Counted from the stretch's first letter, positions 37,067 to 46,183 are shown. The stretch is DNA of 64,000 nucleotides from Shewanella sp. Choline-02u-19 (GCF_002836205.1 NZ_PJBE01000011.1:1-64000), one strand, 5' to 3'. The notes: generated by a model from the letters alone, not told the origin. Translations and numbers: made by a program.

Positions 37067-37585
37067 TTATTTGATAGCACTTAACAGCGCATCAGGCTGC
37101 GCTATGCTCAGTAGTATTGAGTAGCCTCTTAACGTGGGGATCACCACCACGGTGTCGGTCTCAGTTATTGCCACAAATGCCTTTTGCTGATCTGACAATC
37201 TAAACCATCCGAGCTGAAAACCAGGCATGCCCACACCGTTAACGCGAAGATCGGGTTTTAAGCTAAGATCAGCTCCTTGTTGCCAAGCTAACTTGCGGAT
37301 CTCTAGCTTATTAACATCTTCAATCGGTAGGGTAAAACCATAAAAAGGCACATCAACCGTTACAGAGTCTGTCGTCAGAATGAGCTTGGCATCATTAACG
37401 CTATACAGCATCCAACTAAACGCACCTACCATAGGTAGCAGTACCGCTGCTATTACCACCTTGCTGGTTTGCGGCAGTGCCTTATAGTAGATGTAAATGC
37501 CCAATCCAATAAAGCCGACCAGTAAGGCAATAAAGCTCCAGTTACCTGTCGAACTGAGTGGCGCAAGATCAAAGCTCTGAGTCAT
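37067..37585 (-). CDS. Membrane protein with bacterial PH-like domain
   Basis: A 172-residue protein with two membrane helices (about 15-34 and 41-62) followed by a beta-rich domain resembling bacterial PH domains (DAKLILTTDSVTVDVPFYGF to the C-terminus). The family function is not known. The domain would face the cytosol or periplasm depending on topology. It sits alone between a convergent rarD and argA, and is probably a short independent unit or the distal gene after argA (78-bp gap). Confidence 0.65.
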   Translation of the reverse strand: MTQSFDLAPLSSTGNWSFIALLVGFIGLGIYIYYKALPQTSKVVIAAVLLPMVGAFSWMLYSVNDAKLILTTDSVTVDVPFYGFTLPIEDVNKLEIRKLAWQQGADLSLKPDLRVNGVGMPGFQLGWFRLSDQQKAFVAITETDTVVVIPTLRGYSILLSIAQPDALLSAIK

Positions 37586-37663
37586 AGGACGTTCTCATTA
37601 ATACAGTCGCTCTATCCTTGGCCACAAGACGCACTAGGTCAAGATGAACTTGGCGCAAAACAC

Positions 37664-38983
37664 TTATAAATCTAATGCTAGGATCTTAGATTTACGTTGA
37701 TAGTTATACAGCTGCTTCTTTTTCCCTGGTAGCTCATCGACTTCAACAATCGTAAAGCCATGCTCTAAAAACCAATGAATACTGCGAGTCGTTAACGCAA
37801 ACAACCGTGAGTAACCCCTTACCCTTGCTTGGCTAATAATATTTTGCAGCAACAGACTGCCACGATCAGCATCTCGGTATTCTGGATGCACCACCAAACA
37901 GGCGAACTCCCCCGCGTTGTCCTCTTCAAAAGGGTAGAAAGCAGCGCAACCAATCACTAAACTATCGCGCTCAATCAGCATAAACTGCTCTATCTCAACT
38001 TCGAGCTGTTCACGCGAACGGCGCACTAAAATCCCTTTTTCCTCCAGCGGTCGGATAAGATCTAAAATGCCACCGATATCCCTGATAGAAGCACGACGCA
38101 AGCGCTCTGCACTTTCTGTCACAATTTGCGTTCCGATACCGTCCCGAGAAAACAGCTCTTGTAGCAGCGCACCATCATCTAAATAACTGACAAAATGACA
38201 ACGACTCACGCCATTACGACATGCATCAATACTGGCTTGTAAAAATGCCTTGGTCCCTAAACAGAGTGGCGCTTGCGCTGGCAAATTATTGAGTATGCTT
38301 TGGGCATCAGTCGGCATCAATTCAGCAAGGACGTCTCCATGCTCATCCATAATGCCTTTATGCGCGCTAAAGCCAATCATCTTGTCAGCTTTCAACTTAA
38401 CCGCAATTTGCGTCGCAACCTCTTCAGCCGTTAAGTTAAAGCTCTCTCCAGTGACTGAGGCTGCTACAGGGCCTAATAAAACGATGCAGCCACTGTCTAA
38501 CTGCCGCTTGAGTCCGTGAGTGTCAATCCGTCGCACTCTCCCGCTAAGGCTATAATCCACACCATCTTCAACCCCTAATGGCTGCGCAATAACAAAATTG
38601 CCACTGACCACATTAATTTGAGCGCCCTGCATGGGAGTATTACTCAAACTCATCGACAGCCGAGCCGTGATATCGAGTTGCAATGCACCAACCACCTGTT
38701 TAATCACTTTGAAGGTATCTTCTTCAGTGATCCTCACACCATTGTAATACTCAGGGGTTAGGCTGTGCTGAGCGAGTGCTTCATCGATTTGTGGCCGAGC
38801 GCCGTGAACCAGCACAATCTTGATCCCTAAGCTATGCAGCAGTGCGATATCATTAATAATGGCTTTGAACTGCGGCTGCGCAAGCGCTTCGCCGCCAAGC
38901 ATAACGACAAATGTTTTACCTCTATGCGCATTGACATAGGAAGCTGAGTGACGAAAACCATCGACAAGTTCTGTAGTACGCAC
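37664..38983 (-). CDS. argA: Amino-acid N-acetyltransferase ArgA
   Basis: N-acetylglutamate synthase, the first enzyme of arginine synthesis. It has 439 residues: an N-terminal amino-acid-kinase fold (about 1-280) that binds arginine as inhibitor, and a C-terminal GNAT acetyltransferase domain (about 295-439) with the acetyl-CoA motif region CLVVHPEYRDADRGSLLLQ. The start is GTG with AAGGTGG seven nt upstream. Tandem ARG boxes lie about 70-110 bp upstream, so ArgR repression is expected. Confidence 0.96.
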   Translation of the reverse strand: MRTTELVDGFRHSASYVNAHRGKTFVVMLGGEALAQPQFKAIINDIALLHSLGIKIVLVHGARPQIDEALAQHSLTPEYYNGVRITEEDTFKVIKQVVGALQLDITARLSMSLSNTPMQGAQINVVSGNFVIAQPLGVEDGVDYSLSGRVRRIDTHGLKRQLDSGCIVLLGPVAASVTGESFNLTAEEVATQIAVKLKADKMIGFSAHKGIMDEHGDVLAELMPTDAQSILNNLPAQAPLCLGTKAFLQASIDACRNGVSRCHFVSYLDDGALLQELFSRDGIGTQIVTESAERLRRASIRDIGGILDLIRPLEEKGILVRRSREQLEVEIEQFMLIERDSLVIGCAAFYPFEEDNAGEFACLVVHPEYRDADRGSLLLQNIISQARVRGYSRLFALTTRSIHWFLEHGFTIVEVDELPGKKKQLYNYQRKSKILALDL

Positions 38984-39053
38984 GCTAAATCCACCTTATA
39001 GTCTAAATAGACAGTCGCAACAATCTGCATCATTGATAAACACCAATGATGAT

Positions 39054-39092
39054 ATTGCATTTTAATTCATTTAAACAGCATTTATTTTCACT
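39054..39092 (-). promoter_or_regulatory. Tandem ARG boxes (ArgR operator) of argA
   Basis: Two 14-bp cores occur on the minus strand: TGAATTAAAATGCA (39069-39056, one mismatch to TGAATwwwwATTCA) and TGAAAATAAATGCT (39090-39077, three mismatches). Their centres are exactly 21 bp apart, the spacing of paired 18-bp ARG boxes with a 3-bp gap bound by hexameric ArgR. The two cores agree with each other at 10 of 14 positions. Confidence 0.7.
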
Positions 39093-39228
39093 TATTAATA
39101 TAAAATAACATTGTTAAGCATGTGAATTTAAATGGTTGAAGCCTATAAAGCTAATGATGGCAGAAATGAATAGTCAGTCGTTGTAGCGAGAGAGGGGATT
39201 ATCGAGGGTATATTCGGATTTTAAGACA

Positions 39229-39258
39229 AAAAAAAGCCTCTAAAAATAGAGGCTTTTT
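39229..39258 (-). terminator. Terminator of rpmBG
   Basis: An 11-bp stem (AAAAAGCCTCT at 39231-39241, complement 39248-39258) is followed on the minus strand by a T run. It lies about 20 bp beyond the rpmG stop. Confidence 0.85.
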
Positions 39259-39278
39259 AAGATGCTAAAAGTAAGTTA

Positions 39279-39452
39279 CTACTTCATTTTAGCTTCTTTG
39301 TAGATAACATGCTGACGAATAACTGGATCAAATTTCTTGATTTCCATTTTTTCAGGCATGTTACGCTTGTTTTTTTCAGTCGTGTAGAAATGACCAGTTT
39401 TAGCGCTAGATACTAGCTTGATCTTCTCACGATTACCTTTAGATTTAGCCAT
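39279..39452 (-). CDS. rpmG: 50S ribosomal protein L33
   Basis: A 57-residue protein reading MAKSKGNREKIKLVSSA and ending HVIYKEAKMK. It lacks the two CxxC pairs of zinc-binding L33, so it is the zinc-free form. It follows rpmB by 6 bp in the conserved rpmBG pair and is followed by a terminator. Confidence 0.96.
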   Translation of the reverse strand: MAKSKGNREKIKLVSSAKTGHFYTTEKNKRNMPEKMEIKKFDPVIRQHVIYKEAKMK

Positions 39453-39458
39453 GGTTTA

Positions 39459-39695
39459 TTATACCTTCTCGCCGCGGGCACGAAGTTCAGCAACAACAAC
39501 TTCAATACCTTTCTTATCAATGATACGCATACCCTTAGTAGAGATACGTAGCTTAACGAAACGTTTTTCAATTTCTAACCAGAATCTGTGATTCTGTAGG
39601 TTAGGTAAAAAACGACGTCGCGTAGAATTCTTCGCGTGCGAACGGTTGTTACCAACCATTGGTTTCTTGCCAGTTACTTGGCATATTCTTGACAT
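39459..39695 (-). CDS. rpmB: 50S ribosomal protein L28
   Basis: A 78-residue protein. The start chosen is the ATG of MSRICQVTGKKP, the invariant N-terminus of the family. A longer frame adds MEKFD but loses the GGAGAAG ribosome site, which lies just upstream of the chosen ATG. Conserved stretches are NNRSHAKNSTRRRFLPNLQ and WLEIEKRFVKLRIS. It is the first gene of rpmBG. Confidence 0.96.
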   Translation of the reverse strand: MSRICQVTGKKPMVGNNRSHAKNSTRRRFLPNLQNHRFWLEIEKRFVKLRISTKGMRIIDKKGIEVVVAELRARGEKV

Positions 39696-39786
39696 GTCAA
39701 ACTTCTCCAAAACAATATATATAACGCTCGAGCATTAATGTACCTCGAACACGGCCGTCGCCTGAGGCACACAACAGAGGGCGCAT

Positions 39787-39815
39787 TTTATACAGGATCT
39801 AAAATAAAAGATCAA
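39787..39815 (-). promoter_or_regulatory. Promoter of rpmBG
   Basis: On the minus strand, -35 TTGATC (39815 to 39810) and -10 TATAAA (39792 to 39787) are 17 bp apart. The -10 is followed by a GC-rich discriminator (ATGCGCCC), as expected for a stringently controlled ribosomal-protein promoter. It lies in the short gap after radC. Confidence 0.65.
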
Positions 39816-39823
39816 GGGTTAGA

Positions 39824-40501
39824 TTAATCTATCCACCCTCGTTCAGCGAAAGAAACTATCTCTCGATCGCCTACAACCATATGGTCCAACAAGGAAACAT
39901 CGATAGTTTGTAGGGCTTGTTTCAATCGCTCAGTAATTCGTCTGTCGGCTGTACTTGGCTCTGCAACTCCAGAGGGATGATTGTGACACACGATCACAGC
40001 CGCAGCTTTTTTCTCAAGCACCAAGCTCACCACATCTCGCGGATAAACTGACGCAGAATTTATTGTGCCCCTGAATAATTCAACGAATTGAATCACCCGA
40101 TGTTGACTATCTAACAGTAAGACAGCAAACACTTCGTAGGCACGATCCCCTAATTGTCTCATTAAATAGTCTCGAGTTAAATCAGGATCCGATAAAATTT
40201 TGCCTCTTTTTAGCTTTTCTTTCGAAATTCGCTTACCGATCTCTACAGCAGCCTGCAATTGAGCATACTTAACTGGACCAATTCCATCTAAACGGCATAC
40301 TTCTGCTTGAGACGCTGTCAACAAGCTTCTAAGCCCTCCAAACTCGGTTATCATAATACGAGCTAACTCGACGGCACTTAAGCCCTTAAGGCCAACCCTG
40401 AGCAATACTGCAAGTAACTCTGCATCCGATAGTTGCTGTGCACCATTAAGCAGTAGCTTCTCTCTTGGTCCTTCGCCTTGTGGCCAGTCTTTAATTCCCA
40501 C
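39824..40501 (-). CDS. radC: RadC/YicR JAMM-domain protein
   Basis: The family is named for DNA repair, but that role has been disputed; the biochemical function is unknown. It has 225 residues: an N-terminal helix-hairpin-helix-like part (about 20-95) and a C-terminal JAB1/MPN domain with the zinc motif HNHPSGVAEPSTADRRIT near 173-190. The start is the GTG at 40501, because GGAGG lies exactly 5 nt upstream and the resulting GIKDWPQGEGPREKLL N-terminus fits the family. An upstream ATG at 40564 would add 21 unsupported residues. It is divergent from coaBC. Confidence 0.92.
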   Translation of the reverse strand: MGIKDWPQGEGPREKLLLNGAQQLSDAELLAVLLRVGLKGLSAVELARIMITEFGGLRSLLTASQAEVCRLDGIGPVKYAQLQAAVEIGKRISKEKLKRGKILSDPDLTRDYLMRQLGDRAYEVFAVLLLDSQHRVIQFVELFRGTINSASVYPRDVVSLVLEKKAAAVIVCHNHPSGVAEPSTADRRITERLKQALQTIDVSLLDHMVVGDREIVSFAERGWID

Positions 40502-40650
40502 AATAACCTCCTTGTTATTATTTAACATTGAGTATGGTCGAGAATTTGCTAACTTGTTCATCAACTCGTTTAGGATTGTGATATCTTAGGCCGCACATCG
40601 ACTGCACGGATGGCATTAAAATCCGTCAAAATGATAATGGAAGAGTACGT

Positions 40651-41844
40651 ATGGGTTTGAAAAACAAGAAAGTCCTTTTAGGAATTGGAGGTGGCATTGC
40701 TGCCTATAAATCTGCTGATTTAGTTCGCAAACTAAAAGACCGTGGCGCTGACGTTAGAGTCGTCATGAGCCAAAGTGCGCAGCAATTTATCACACCACTC
40801 ACCCTCCAAGCTTTATCTGGCTATCCGGTTGCCACCGACCTGCTCGACCCCACTGCTGAAGCCTCCATGGGCCATATAGAATTAGCCCGCTGGGCTGACT
40901 TAATCATTATTGCCCCCGCCACGGCAAACTTAATTGCGCGCATGAGTATCGGCATGGCCGATGAACTCATCACCACCACATGCCTAGCAACAGAAGCGCC
41001 CATAGTGCTTTGCCCTGCGATGAATCAGCAGATGTACCGCAATGCAGCGACGCAAGCCAATTTAAAAACCGTAGCACAACGCGGCTTTACAATATGGGGC
41101 CCAGATTCTGGCTCACAAGCCTGTGGCGAAGTGGGCCCTGGCAGAATGTTAGAACCCGTGGCGATTGCAGAACGAGCCGAACAGCTATTAGGGCCAAAAT
41201 TGTTAGATGGCGTCTCTTTATTACTCACGGCAGGACCCACTCGTGAAGCCATAGATCCCGTAAGGTATATCTCGAATCACAGTTCAGGAAAAATGGGCTT
41301 TGCACTTGCTAGCGCGGCGGCTGAGATGGGTGCAACTGTCACACTCGTTGCAGGACCTGTAAACTTAGCCACTCCAGCGAATGTCACCCGTATTGATGTT
41401 GGGTCAGCACAAGAGATGCTTGATGCCGTGATCCCAGAAGTAGAAAACCACCAAATTTTTATCGGTTGTGCGGCAGTGGCTGATTATCGAATAGCGGATA
41501 TTGCAGAGAGTAAAATAAAAAAATCTGCGGAACAGATGCAGCTTGCGCTCGTTCGAAATCCTGATATCTTAGCCACCGTTGCCAGCCATGCTAAACGTCC
41601 GTTTACGGTTGGTTTTGCAGCAGAAACAAATGATGTCGAACAATACGCCAAAGGTAAACTGGTGCGTAAGAAACTCGATATGATCGCCGCCAATGATGTG
41701 TCTAACAGTAACATTGGTTTTAATAGCGACAATAATGCGCTCAGCGTGTTTTGGCACGGTGGTGCGACACACTTACCCCCTGTTGACAAACAAACGTTAG
41801 CCAAGCAATTACTCACCCTAATCGCAGAAAAAGTAAAAAAATAA
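40651..41844 (+). CDS. coaBC: Bifunctional phosphopantothenoylcysteine decarboxylase/synthetase CoaBC
   Basis: Two consecutive steps of coenzyme A synthesis from 4'-phosphopantothenate. It has 397 residues: an N-terminal FMN flavoprotein CoaC domain (His75 in GHIELARWAD, Cys158 in GSQACGEVGPGRM) and a C-terminal CTP-dependent CoaB domain (about 190-397) with the SKIKK lysines near 287-291. The dut start codon follows its stop directly, so the two are co-translated. Confidence 0.97.
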   Translation: MGLKNKKVLLGIGGGIAAYKSADLVRKLKDRGADVRVVMSQSAQQFITPLTLQALSGYPVATDLLDPTAEASMGHIELARWADLIIIAPATANLIARMSIGMADELITTTCLATEAPIVLCPAMNQQMYRNAATQANLKTVAQRGFTIWGPDSGSQACGEVGPGRMLEPVAIAERAEQLLGPKLLDGVSLLLTAGPTREAIDPVRYISNHSSGKMGFALASAAAEMGATVTLVAGPVNLATPANVTRIDVGSAQEMLDAVIPEVENHQIFIGCAAVADYRIADIAESKIKKSAEQMQLALVRNPDILATVASHAKRPFTVGFAAETNDVEQYAKGKLVRKKLDMIAANDVSNSNIGFNSDNNALSVFWHGGATHLPPVDKQTLAKQLLTLIAEKVKK

Positions 41845-42303
41845 ATGAAAACACCGATTGAATTAAAGATCCTAGACTCACGTATTGGCACGCAGTTTCC
41901 GTTGCCTGCATATGCGACTCCAGGTAGCGCAGGAATGGATTTACGCGCTATCACCGACACTGCTCTCACCATACAACCGGGTCAAACAGTCCTTATCCCT
42001 ACCGGTATTGCAGTGCATGTGGCAGATCCAAGTTTGGCCGCCATCATATTACCTCGTTCAGGCCTAGGCCATAAGCACGGTATCGTGCTCGGTAACTTAG
42101 TGGGGTTAATCGACTCTGATTACCAAGGACCCTTAATGGTTTCTTGCTGGAATCGTGGTAGTGAACCCTTCACTATCGAAATTGGTGACCGTCTTGCGCA
42201 GTTAGTGTTTGTTCCCGTCGTACAGGCTGAGTTTAAGCTTGTGGATGAATTTGATAGCTCAGATCGCGGTGCAGGCGGGTTTGGTCATTCAGGTACAAAA
42301 TAA
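41845..42303 (+). CDS. dut: dUTP diphosphatase Dut
   Basis: This trimeric enzyme hydrolyses dUTP to dUMP, keeping uracil out of DNA and feeding dTMP synthesis. It has 152 residues and all five family motifs, including GSAGMDLRA, PRSGLGHKHGIVLGN, GLIDSDYQG, GDRLAQLVF and the flexible C-terminal arm RGAGGFGHSG. It starts immediately after coaBC. Confidence 0.97.
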   Translation: MKTPIELKILDSRIGTQFPLPAYATPGSAGMDLRAITDTALTIQPGQTVLIPTGIAVHVADPSLAAIILPRSGLGHKHGIVLGNLVGLIDSDYQGPLMVSCWNRGSEPFTIEIGDRLAQLVFVPVVQAEFKLVDEFDSSDRGAGGFGHSGTK

Positions 42304-42402
42304 TACATTACCGCGTTAAACGCATCACTACATTTTATAGATAGCACGGAGCAGCGTTTCCTTGCTATCTCGCTCAGTAGTAATCGAGTGAAGGACTGAT
42401 AA

Positions 42403-42996
42403 ATGGCTGCAAGCCCAAAAATAAACCGTCGCGAACATATTCTTCAATGTTTGGCGACCATGCTAGAAACAAATCCAGGACAACGTATAACCACTGCTAA
42501 ATTAGCAGCTGAAGTTGGCGTATCAGAGGCAGCCCTCTACCGTCACTTTCCGAGCAAAGCACGTATGTTTGAAGGCCTTATTGAGTTTATCGAGGAGTCA
42601 CTGCTTTCTCGAATCAATCTCATCATGGATGAAGAAAAAGACACCATGAAACGCTGCCAACAGTTATTGCAACTGCTGCTGGTTTTCGCCGAGCGTAACC
42701 CCGGTATTTCGAGAGTGTTAAACGGTGACGCCTTACTCGGTGAACACGAACGTTTACGCAGTCGAATTAGCCAACTTTTTTCTAAAATTGAAACTCATCT
42801 TAAGCAAATTCTACGCGAGAAAAGCTTACGCGAAGCCCAAGGCTTTAACATCGATGAAGCCGTTCTGGCTAACTTACTGCTTGCAATTGCCGAGGGCAGA
42901 ATTGCCCAGTTTGTTCGCAGTGAGTTTAAAATAAAGCCTACCAAGCACTTTAATGAACAATGGGCATTTGTTCAGCAACAACTGCTGCAGAGCTAG
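42403..42996 (+). CDS. slmA: Nucleoid occlusion factor SlmA
   Basis: A TetR-family DNA-binding protein that, bound at chromosomal SlmA sites, stops FtsZ polymerising over the nucleoid. It has 197 residues with the helix-turn-helix near 27-55 (TTAKLAAEVGVSEAALYRHF). Gene order coaBC-dut-slmA-pyrE is the E. coli one, but here two genes are inserted before pyrE. A hairpin AAGTGGCG-N7-CGCCACTT at 43010-43032 downstream is a possible weak terminator. Confidence 0.95.
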   Translation: MAASPKINRREHILQCLATMLETNPGQRITTAKLAAEVGVSEAALYRHFPSKARMFEGLIEFIEESLLSRINLIMDEEKDTMKRCQQLLQLLLVFAERNPGISRVLNGDALLGEHERLRSRISQLFSKIETHLKQILREKSLREAQGFNIDEAVLANLLLAIAEGRIAQFVRSEFKIKPTKHFNEQWAFVQQQLLQS

Positions 42997-43129
42997 CCAT
43001 TAATGCGCTAAGTGGCGGGCCATTCGCCACTTACTTATTAGTTAACTTTCCCATTGAAAATTTATTACTTTTCCCCTACTCTCTAACTGCTTAAAAATAC
43101 AACTCTTTATAATTAAACAAGGAAGTATT

Positions 43130-45100
43130 ATGAGGATCACCTCTCTCATTAGCCTAGTTGTGCTTATTGCCACAGCTATGCCGGCCTTTGGCTCAGACAC
43201 CACCCTAACTATAGCAAAACAATTTAGTCGCGGAGCGGAGTTTAGTCATCTAAAACTCTCACCTGGCGGTGACTATATCGGCGCTATTACCAAACATGAT
43301 GGTAAAAATAAACTGTTAATATTGGATGCTAAAACTAAGAAATTACACCATGCAGTATTTTTCCCTGGTAATGCTCAAGTCGGTAACTACGCATGGGCTA
43401 ATGATGATCGAATCGTTTTGCAAAAAGAGTACTTAAAAGGCTGGCAAGATACTCCCATCTATTATGGTGAGTTATTTGCTGTTAATGCTGATGGCTCTAA
43501 TGCGCAATATTTGTTTGGCTATAACGGTGGCGAACAACAAACAGGTTCAAACCTAAAAAAGAACACAGCTATTCGAGCCACCGCTTATATTTTAGATCCA
43601 CTGCCAAATGATGATCGTTACATGTTGGTTAACGCAATACCTTGGAATAATAAACGTACCCTTGATTATGAGCGGAAACAAGACGTTTATCGTGTCGACA
43701 TATACAAAGGAAAACGCAGAAAACTGATGCGTGCGCCAATTGGTCATTCTAGATTCTTAACTGATTTTAAAGGTGAAGTTCGCTTTGCTGTTGGTGAAGA
43801 TAAAACTAACACCACTAAAGTGTTTTACCGCAAAGATGGTGAATGGGTAAATAGTGACCAACTCTCAATTGGTCTCCTTGATTTTAGCCCTATTTCTTTT
43901 GCTGAACAGAAAAACAGTATTTATGCCGCAGGCCGTGAAGATGGGCAAACTTTAGGTGTGTACAGCATCGATCTTGAAACAGGTAATAAAAAGAAAATAA
44001 TTCAAGATGAAGTTGTCGACCCAAGCAATTTTTGGATTAACCAGAAAACTAAAAAATTGTACGCAGTAGAGTTCGACAACGGTTACCCAACCTACGCTTT
44101 TGTTAATCCCAAAGAACAACACACAAAAATACTTAAACAACTGATAGCGGCTTTACCTGGTCACCAGGTCCAAATTGTCAGTGAAAATAGAGATTCCAAC
44201 TTACTCATTATAAAAGCATCTAATGATCGCAACCCAGGCGACTACTACATCTTTGATACTGAAAAAGTAAAGCTTGAATATCTAGCATCTCAAAAACAAT
44301 GGCTCGACCCTGAACTAATGGCTGAAGTTAAACCTATCAGTTTTGTCAGTCGAGACGGGATCAAAATAAGTGGTTACTTAACATTACCTCATGGTAAAGA
44401 AGCCAAGAATTTACCCTTAGTGGTAAACCCCCATGGAGGCCCATATAACGTCAGAGATTGGTGGGGCTTTAACGCACAAAACCAAATGTTAGCCAGTGAA
44501 GGGATGGCGGTACTACAAGTCAACTTCCGTGGTTCAGGTGGTTACGGTAATGCCTTTGAAAAGGCTGGGTACCAAAAGTGGGGCACTGATATTCAGTATG
44601 ACATCATTGATGCTACGCAGTACGTTATAGAGGAAGGCTACGTTGATGCAAAGCGTATCTGTATTGCCGGAGGCAGTTTTGGTGGTTATAGCGCCTTACA
44701 AAGCGCCATTATCGAACCGAACATGTTTAAGTGTGCCATTGGATTTGCCGGCGTTTACGACTTACCACTCATGTTTGAGGAAGGTGACGTACAAGGACGC
44801 CGATCAGGTCTGAACTACTTAAAAGAGATACTTGGTGAAGACCAAGCATTATTAAAATCGATGTCGCCAACTTATAATGTGAGCAAACTCAAAACCAACA
44901 TTTTATTAGTTCATGGCGGTGAAGATGAAAGAGCTCCCATTGAACAACTTGAATCATTAGAAGATAGTCTCAAAGAAATCGATTATCCCTTTAAAAAGTT
45001 AGTGATGGATGATGAAGGTCATGGATTTTATGATGACGGACATAGGGCAAAATACTACAGTGAAATGCTCAGCTTCTTAAAGACCAACCTTAAGCTGTAA
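43130..45100 (+). CDS. S9-family prolyl oligopeptidase-type peptidase, exported
   Basis: A 656-residue serine peptidase with a signal peptide (cleavage near AFG, about residue 21), an N-terminal beta-propeller (about 30-390) and a C-terminal alpha/beta-hydrolase domain (about 400-656). The catalytic triad is visible: Ser516 in GGSFGGYS, Asp599 in GGEDERAP and His631 in DEGHGFYDD. It is likely a periplasmic dipeptidyl- or acylaminoacyl-peptidase; the exact specificity is unknown. It has its own terminator and sits between slmA and folE, away from its usual partners. Confidence 0.9.
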   Translation: MRITSLISLVVLIATAMPAFGSDTTLTIAKQFSRGAEFSHLKLSPGGDYIGAITKHDGKNKLLILDAKTKKLHHAVFFPGNAQVGNYAWANDDRIVLQKEYLKGWQDTPIYYGELFAVNADGSNAQYLFGYNGGEQQTGSNLKKNTAIRATAYILDPLPNDDRYMLVNAIPWNNKRTLDYERKQDVYRVDIYKGKRRKLMRAPIGHSRFLTDFKGEVRFAVGEDKTNTTKVFYRKDGEWVNSDQLSIGLLDFSPISFAEQKNSIYAAGREDGQTLGVYSIDLETGNKKKIIQDEVVDPSNFWINQKTKKLYAVEFDNGYPTYAFVNPKEQHTKILKQLIAALPGHQVQIVSENRDSNLLIIKASNDRNPGDYYIFDTEKVKLEYLASQKQWLDPELMAEVKPISFVSRDGIKISGYLTLPHGKEAKNLPLVVNPHGGPYNVRDWWGFNAQNQMLASEGMAVLQVNFRGSGGYGNAFEKAGYQKWGTDIQYDIIDATQYVIEEGYVDAKRICIAGGSFGGYSALQSAIIEPNMFKCAIGFAGVYDLPLMFEEGDVQGRRSGLNYLKEILGEDQALLKSMSPTYNVSKLKTNILLVHGGEDERAPIEQLESLEDSLKEIDYPFKKLVMDDEGHGFYDDGHRAKYYSEMLSFLKTNLKL

Positions 45101-45112
45101 TCCCTCAAATAG

Positions 45113-45139
45113 AAAAACCGACTAAATTAGTCGGTTTTT
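45113..45139 (+). terminator. Terminator of the S9 peptidase gene
   Basis: An 11-bp stem (AAAAACCGACT at 45113-45123, complement 45129-45139) with a 5-nt loop ends in a T run, 12 bp after the stop codon. Confidence 0.85.
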
Positions 45140-45318
45140 CTTATCGCAAGCGAGATTTTTGGTGTATATTTGCATCAAATCGCTGTGCCTCCGTGCATCT
45201 TAGCGCCAAAGCAAAGCGTTAACGCTCTACTATTACTGTTAAGCGATACCTGTCAAATTGCGAACCGCAACTAAGATCACCAGAGACAGCACCACTACCC
45301 ATTAAAGTGGAGGACATT

Positions 45319-45978
45319 ATGACATCAAAAGAAGCTATCCTCAGCGAATCAGCACAATTAGTACAAGCTGCGCTACTTGAACGCGGACTTGAAACCCCGA
45401 TGCTACCCTGCGAATTTAGTCCTGAAGAACGTAAGGATAAAATTGAGCATCATATGCGCGAGATTCTAACGTTAATGTCGTTAGATCTACGTGACGACAG
45501 CTTGACCGATACGCCACGTCGCATTGCAAAAATGTACGTTGATGAGATATTTTCAGGTCTCGATTACGCCAATTTTCCAAAAATCACCGTGATTGAAAAT
45601 AAGATGGGCTTCGACGAGATGGTCAAGGTTAATGACATAAGTCTCACCAGTACTTGCGAGCATCACTTAGTCACCATCGATGGCCTAGCACGAGTAGCTT
45701 ACTTGCCGCGTAAAAACATTATTGGCTTATCCAAGATAAACCGTATCGTACGCTTCTTTGCGCAGCGGCCACAGGTACAAGAGCGTCTGACGCAACAGGT
45801 TTTAGTTGCACTGCAAACCTTACTAGAAACCAAAGACGTCGCCGTTAAAATGGATGCGGTACATTACTGCGTAAAATCACGTGGCGTGATGGATTCAACC
45901 AGCTCAACAACCACTACAGCATTAGGCGGTATTTTTAAATCTAACCCTGCCACACGGGCTGAGTTTCTTAGCAACTAG
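45319..45978 (+). CDS. folE: GTP cyclohydrolase I FolE
   Basis: Converts GTP to 7,8-dihydroneopterin triphosphate, the first step of folate synthesis. The ATG at 45319 is preceded by GGAGG at 5 nt, so I prefer it to the GTG at 45307, giving 219 residues. Zinc ligands are seen in TSTCEHH and HYCVKSRG. Conserved stretches include TPRRIAKMYVDEIFSGLDYANFP in overlapping segments and GLSKINRIVRFFAQRPQVQERL. It is a single gene with a terminator. Confidence 0.96.
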   Translation: MTSKEAILSESAQLVQAALLERGLETPMLPCEFSPEERKDKIEHHMREILTLMSLDLRDDSLTDTPRRIAKMYVDEIFSGLDYANFPKITVIENKMGFDEMVKVNDISLTSTCEHHLVTIDGLARVAYLPRKNIIGLSKINRIVRFFAQRPQVQERLTQQVLVALQTLLETKDVAVKMDAVHYCVKSRGVMDSTSSTTTTALGGIFKSNPATRAEFLSN

Positions 45979-45988
45979 CCCAACTTTA

Positions 45989-46016
45989 GGTTCTAGGTTC
46001 TAGGTTCTAGGTTCTA
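45989..46016. repeat. Four tandem copies of GGTTCTA
   Basis: A perfect 7-bp unit is repeated four times (28 bp) just after folE. Such short tandem repeats mark sites of strand slippage and may differ between strains. It lies between the folE stop and its terminator. Confidence 0.9.
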
Positions 46017-46034
46017 AAATACTGCGCCAGAAAC

Positions 46035-46066
46035 AAAAACGCTGCGTCATAAACGCAGCGTTTTTT
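46035..46066 (+). terminator. Terminator of folE
   Basis: A 12-bp stem (AAAACGCTGCGT at 46036-46047, complement 46053-46064) with a 5-nt loop is followed by a T run on the plus strand. The A run on the other side would also allow termination of pyrE read-through on the minus strand. Confidence 0.85.
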
Positions 46067-46099
46067 AGTTTCTAGATAAGAAAATGAAATAGCCCGATA

Positions 46100-46183
46100 A
46101 CGGAACGGCCTTCGGCCTCACGGAAAATCAAAACCGATGCTAAATATTAATTTGTGCTCCTGCTTTTCCGTAAGCGCAGCGCT
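46100..46183. repeat. Structured intergenic element, possible dispersed repeat
   Basis: Between folE and the pyrE stop lie three inverted repeats: GGCC-TTC-GGCC (46107-46117), ACGGAAAA/TTTTCCGT (46120-46127 and 46164-46171, 36-nt loop) and AGCGC-A-GCGCT (46173-46183). The composition looks like a REP- or MITE-type intergenic element. Only a genome-wide search could show that it is repeated. Confidence 0.35.
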
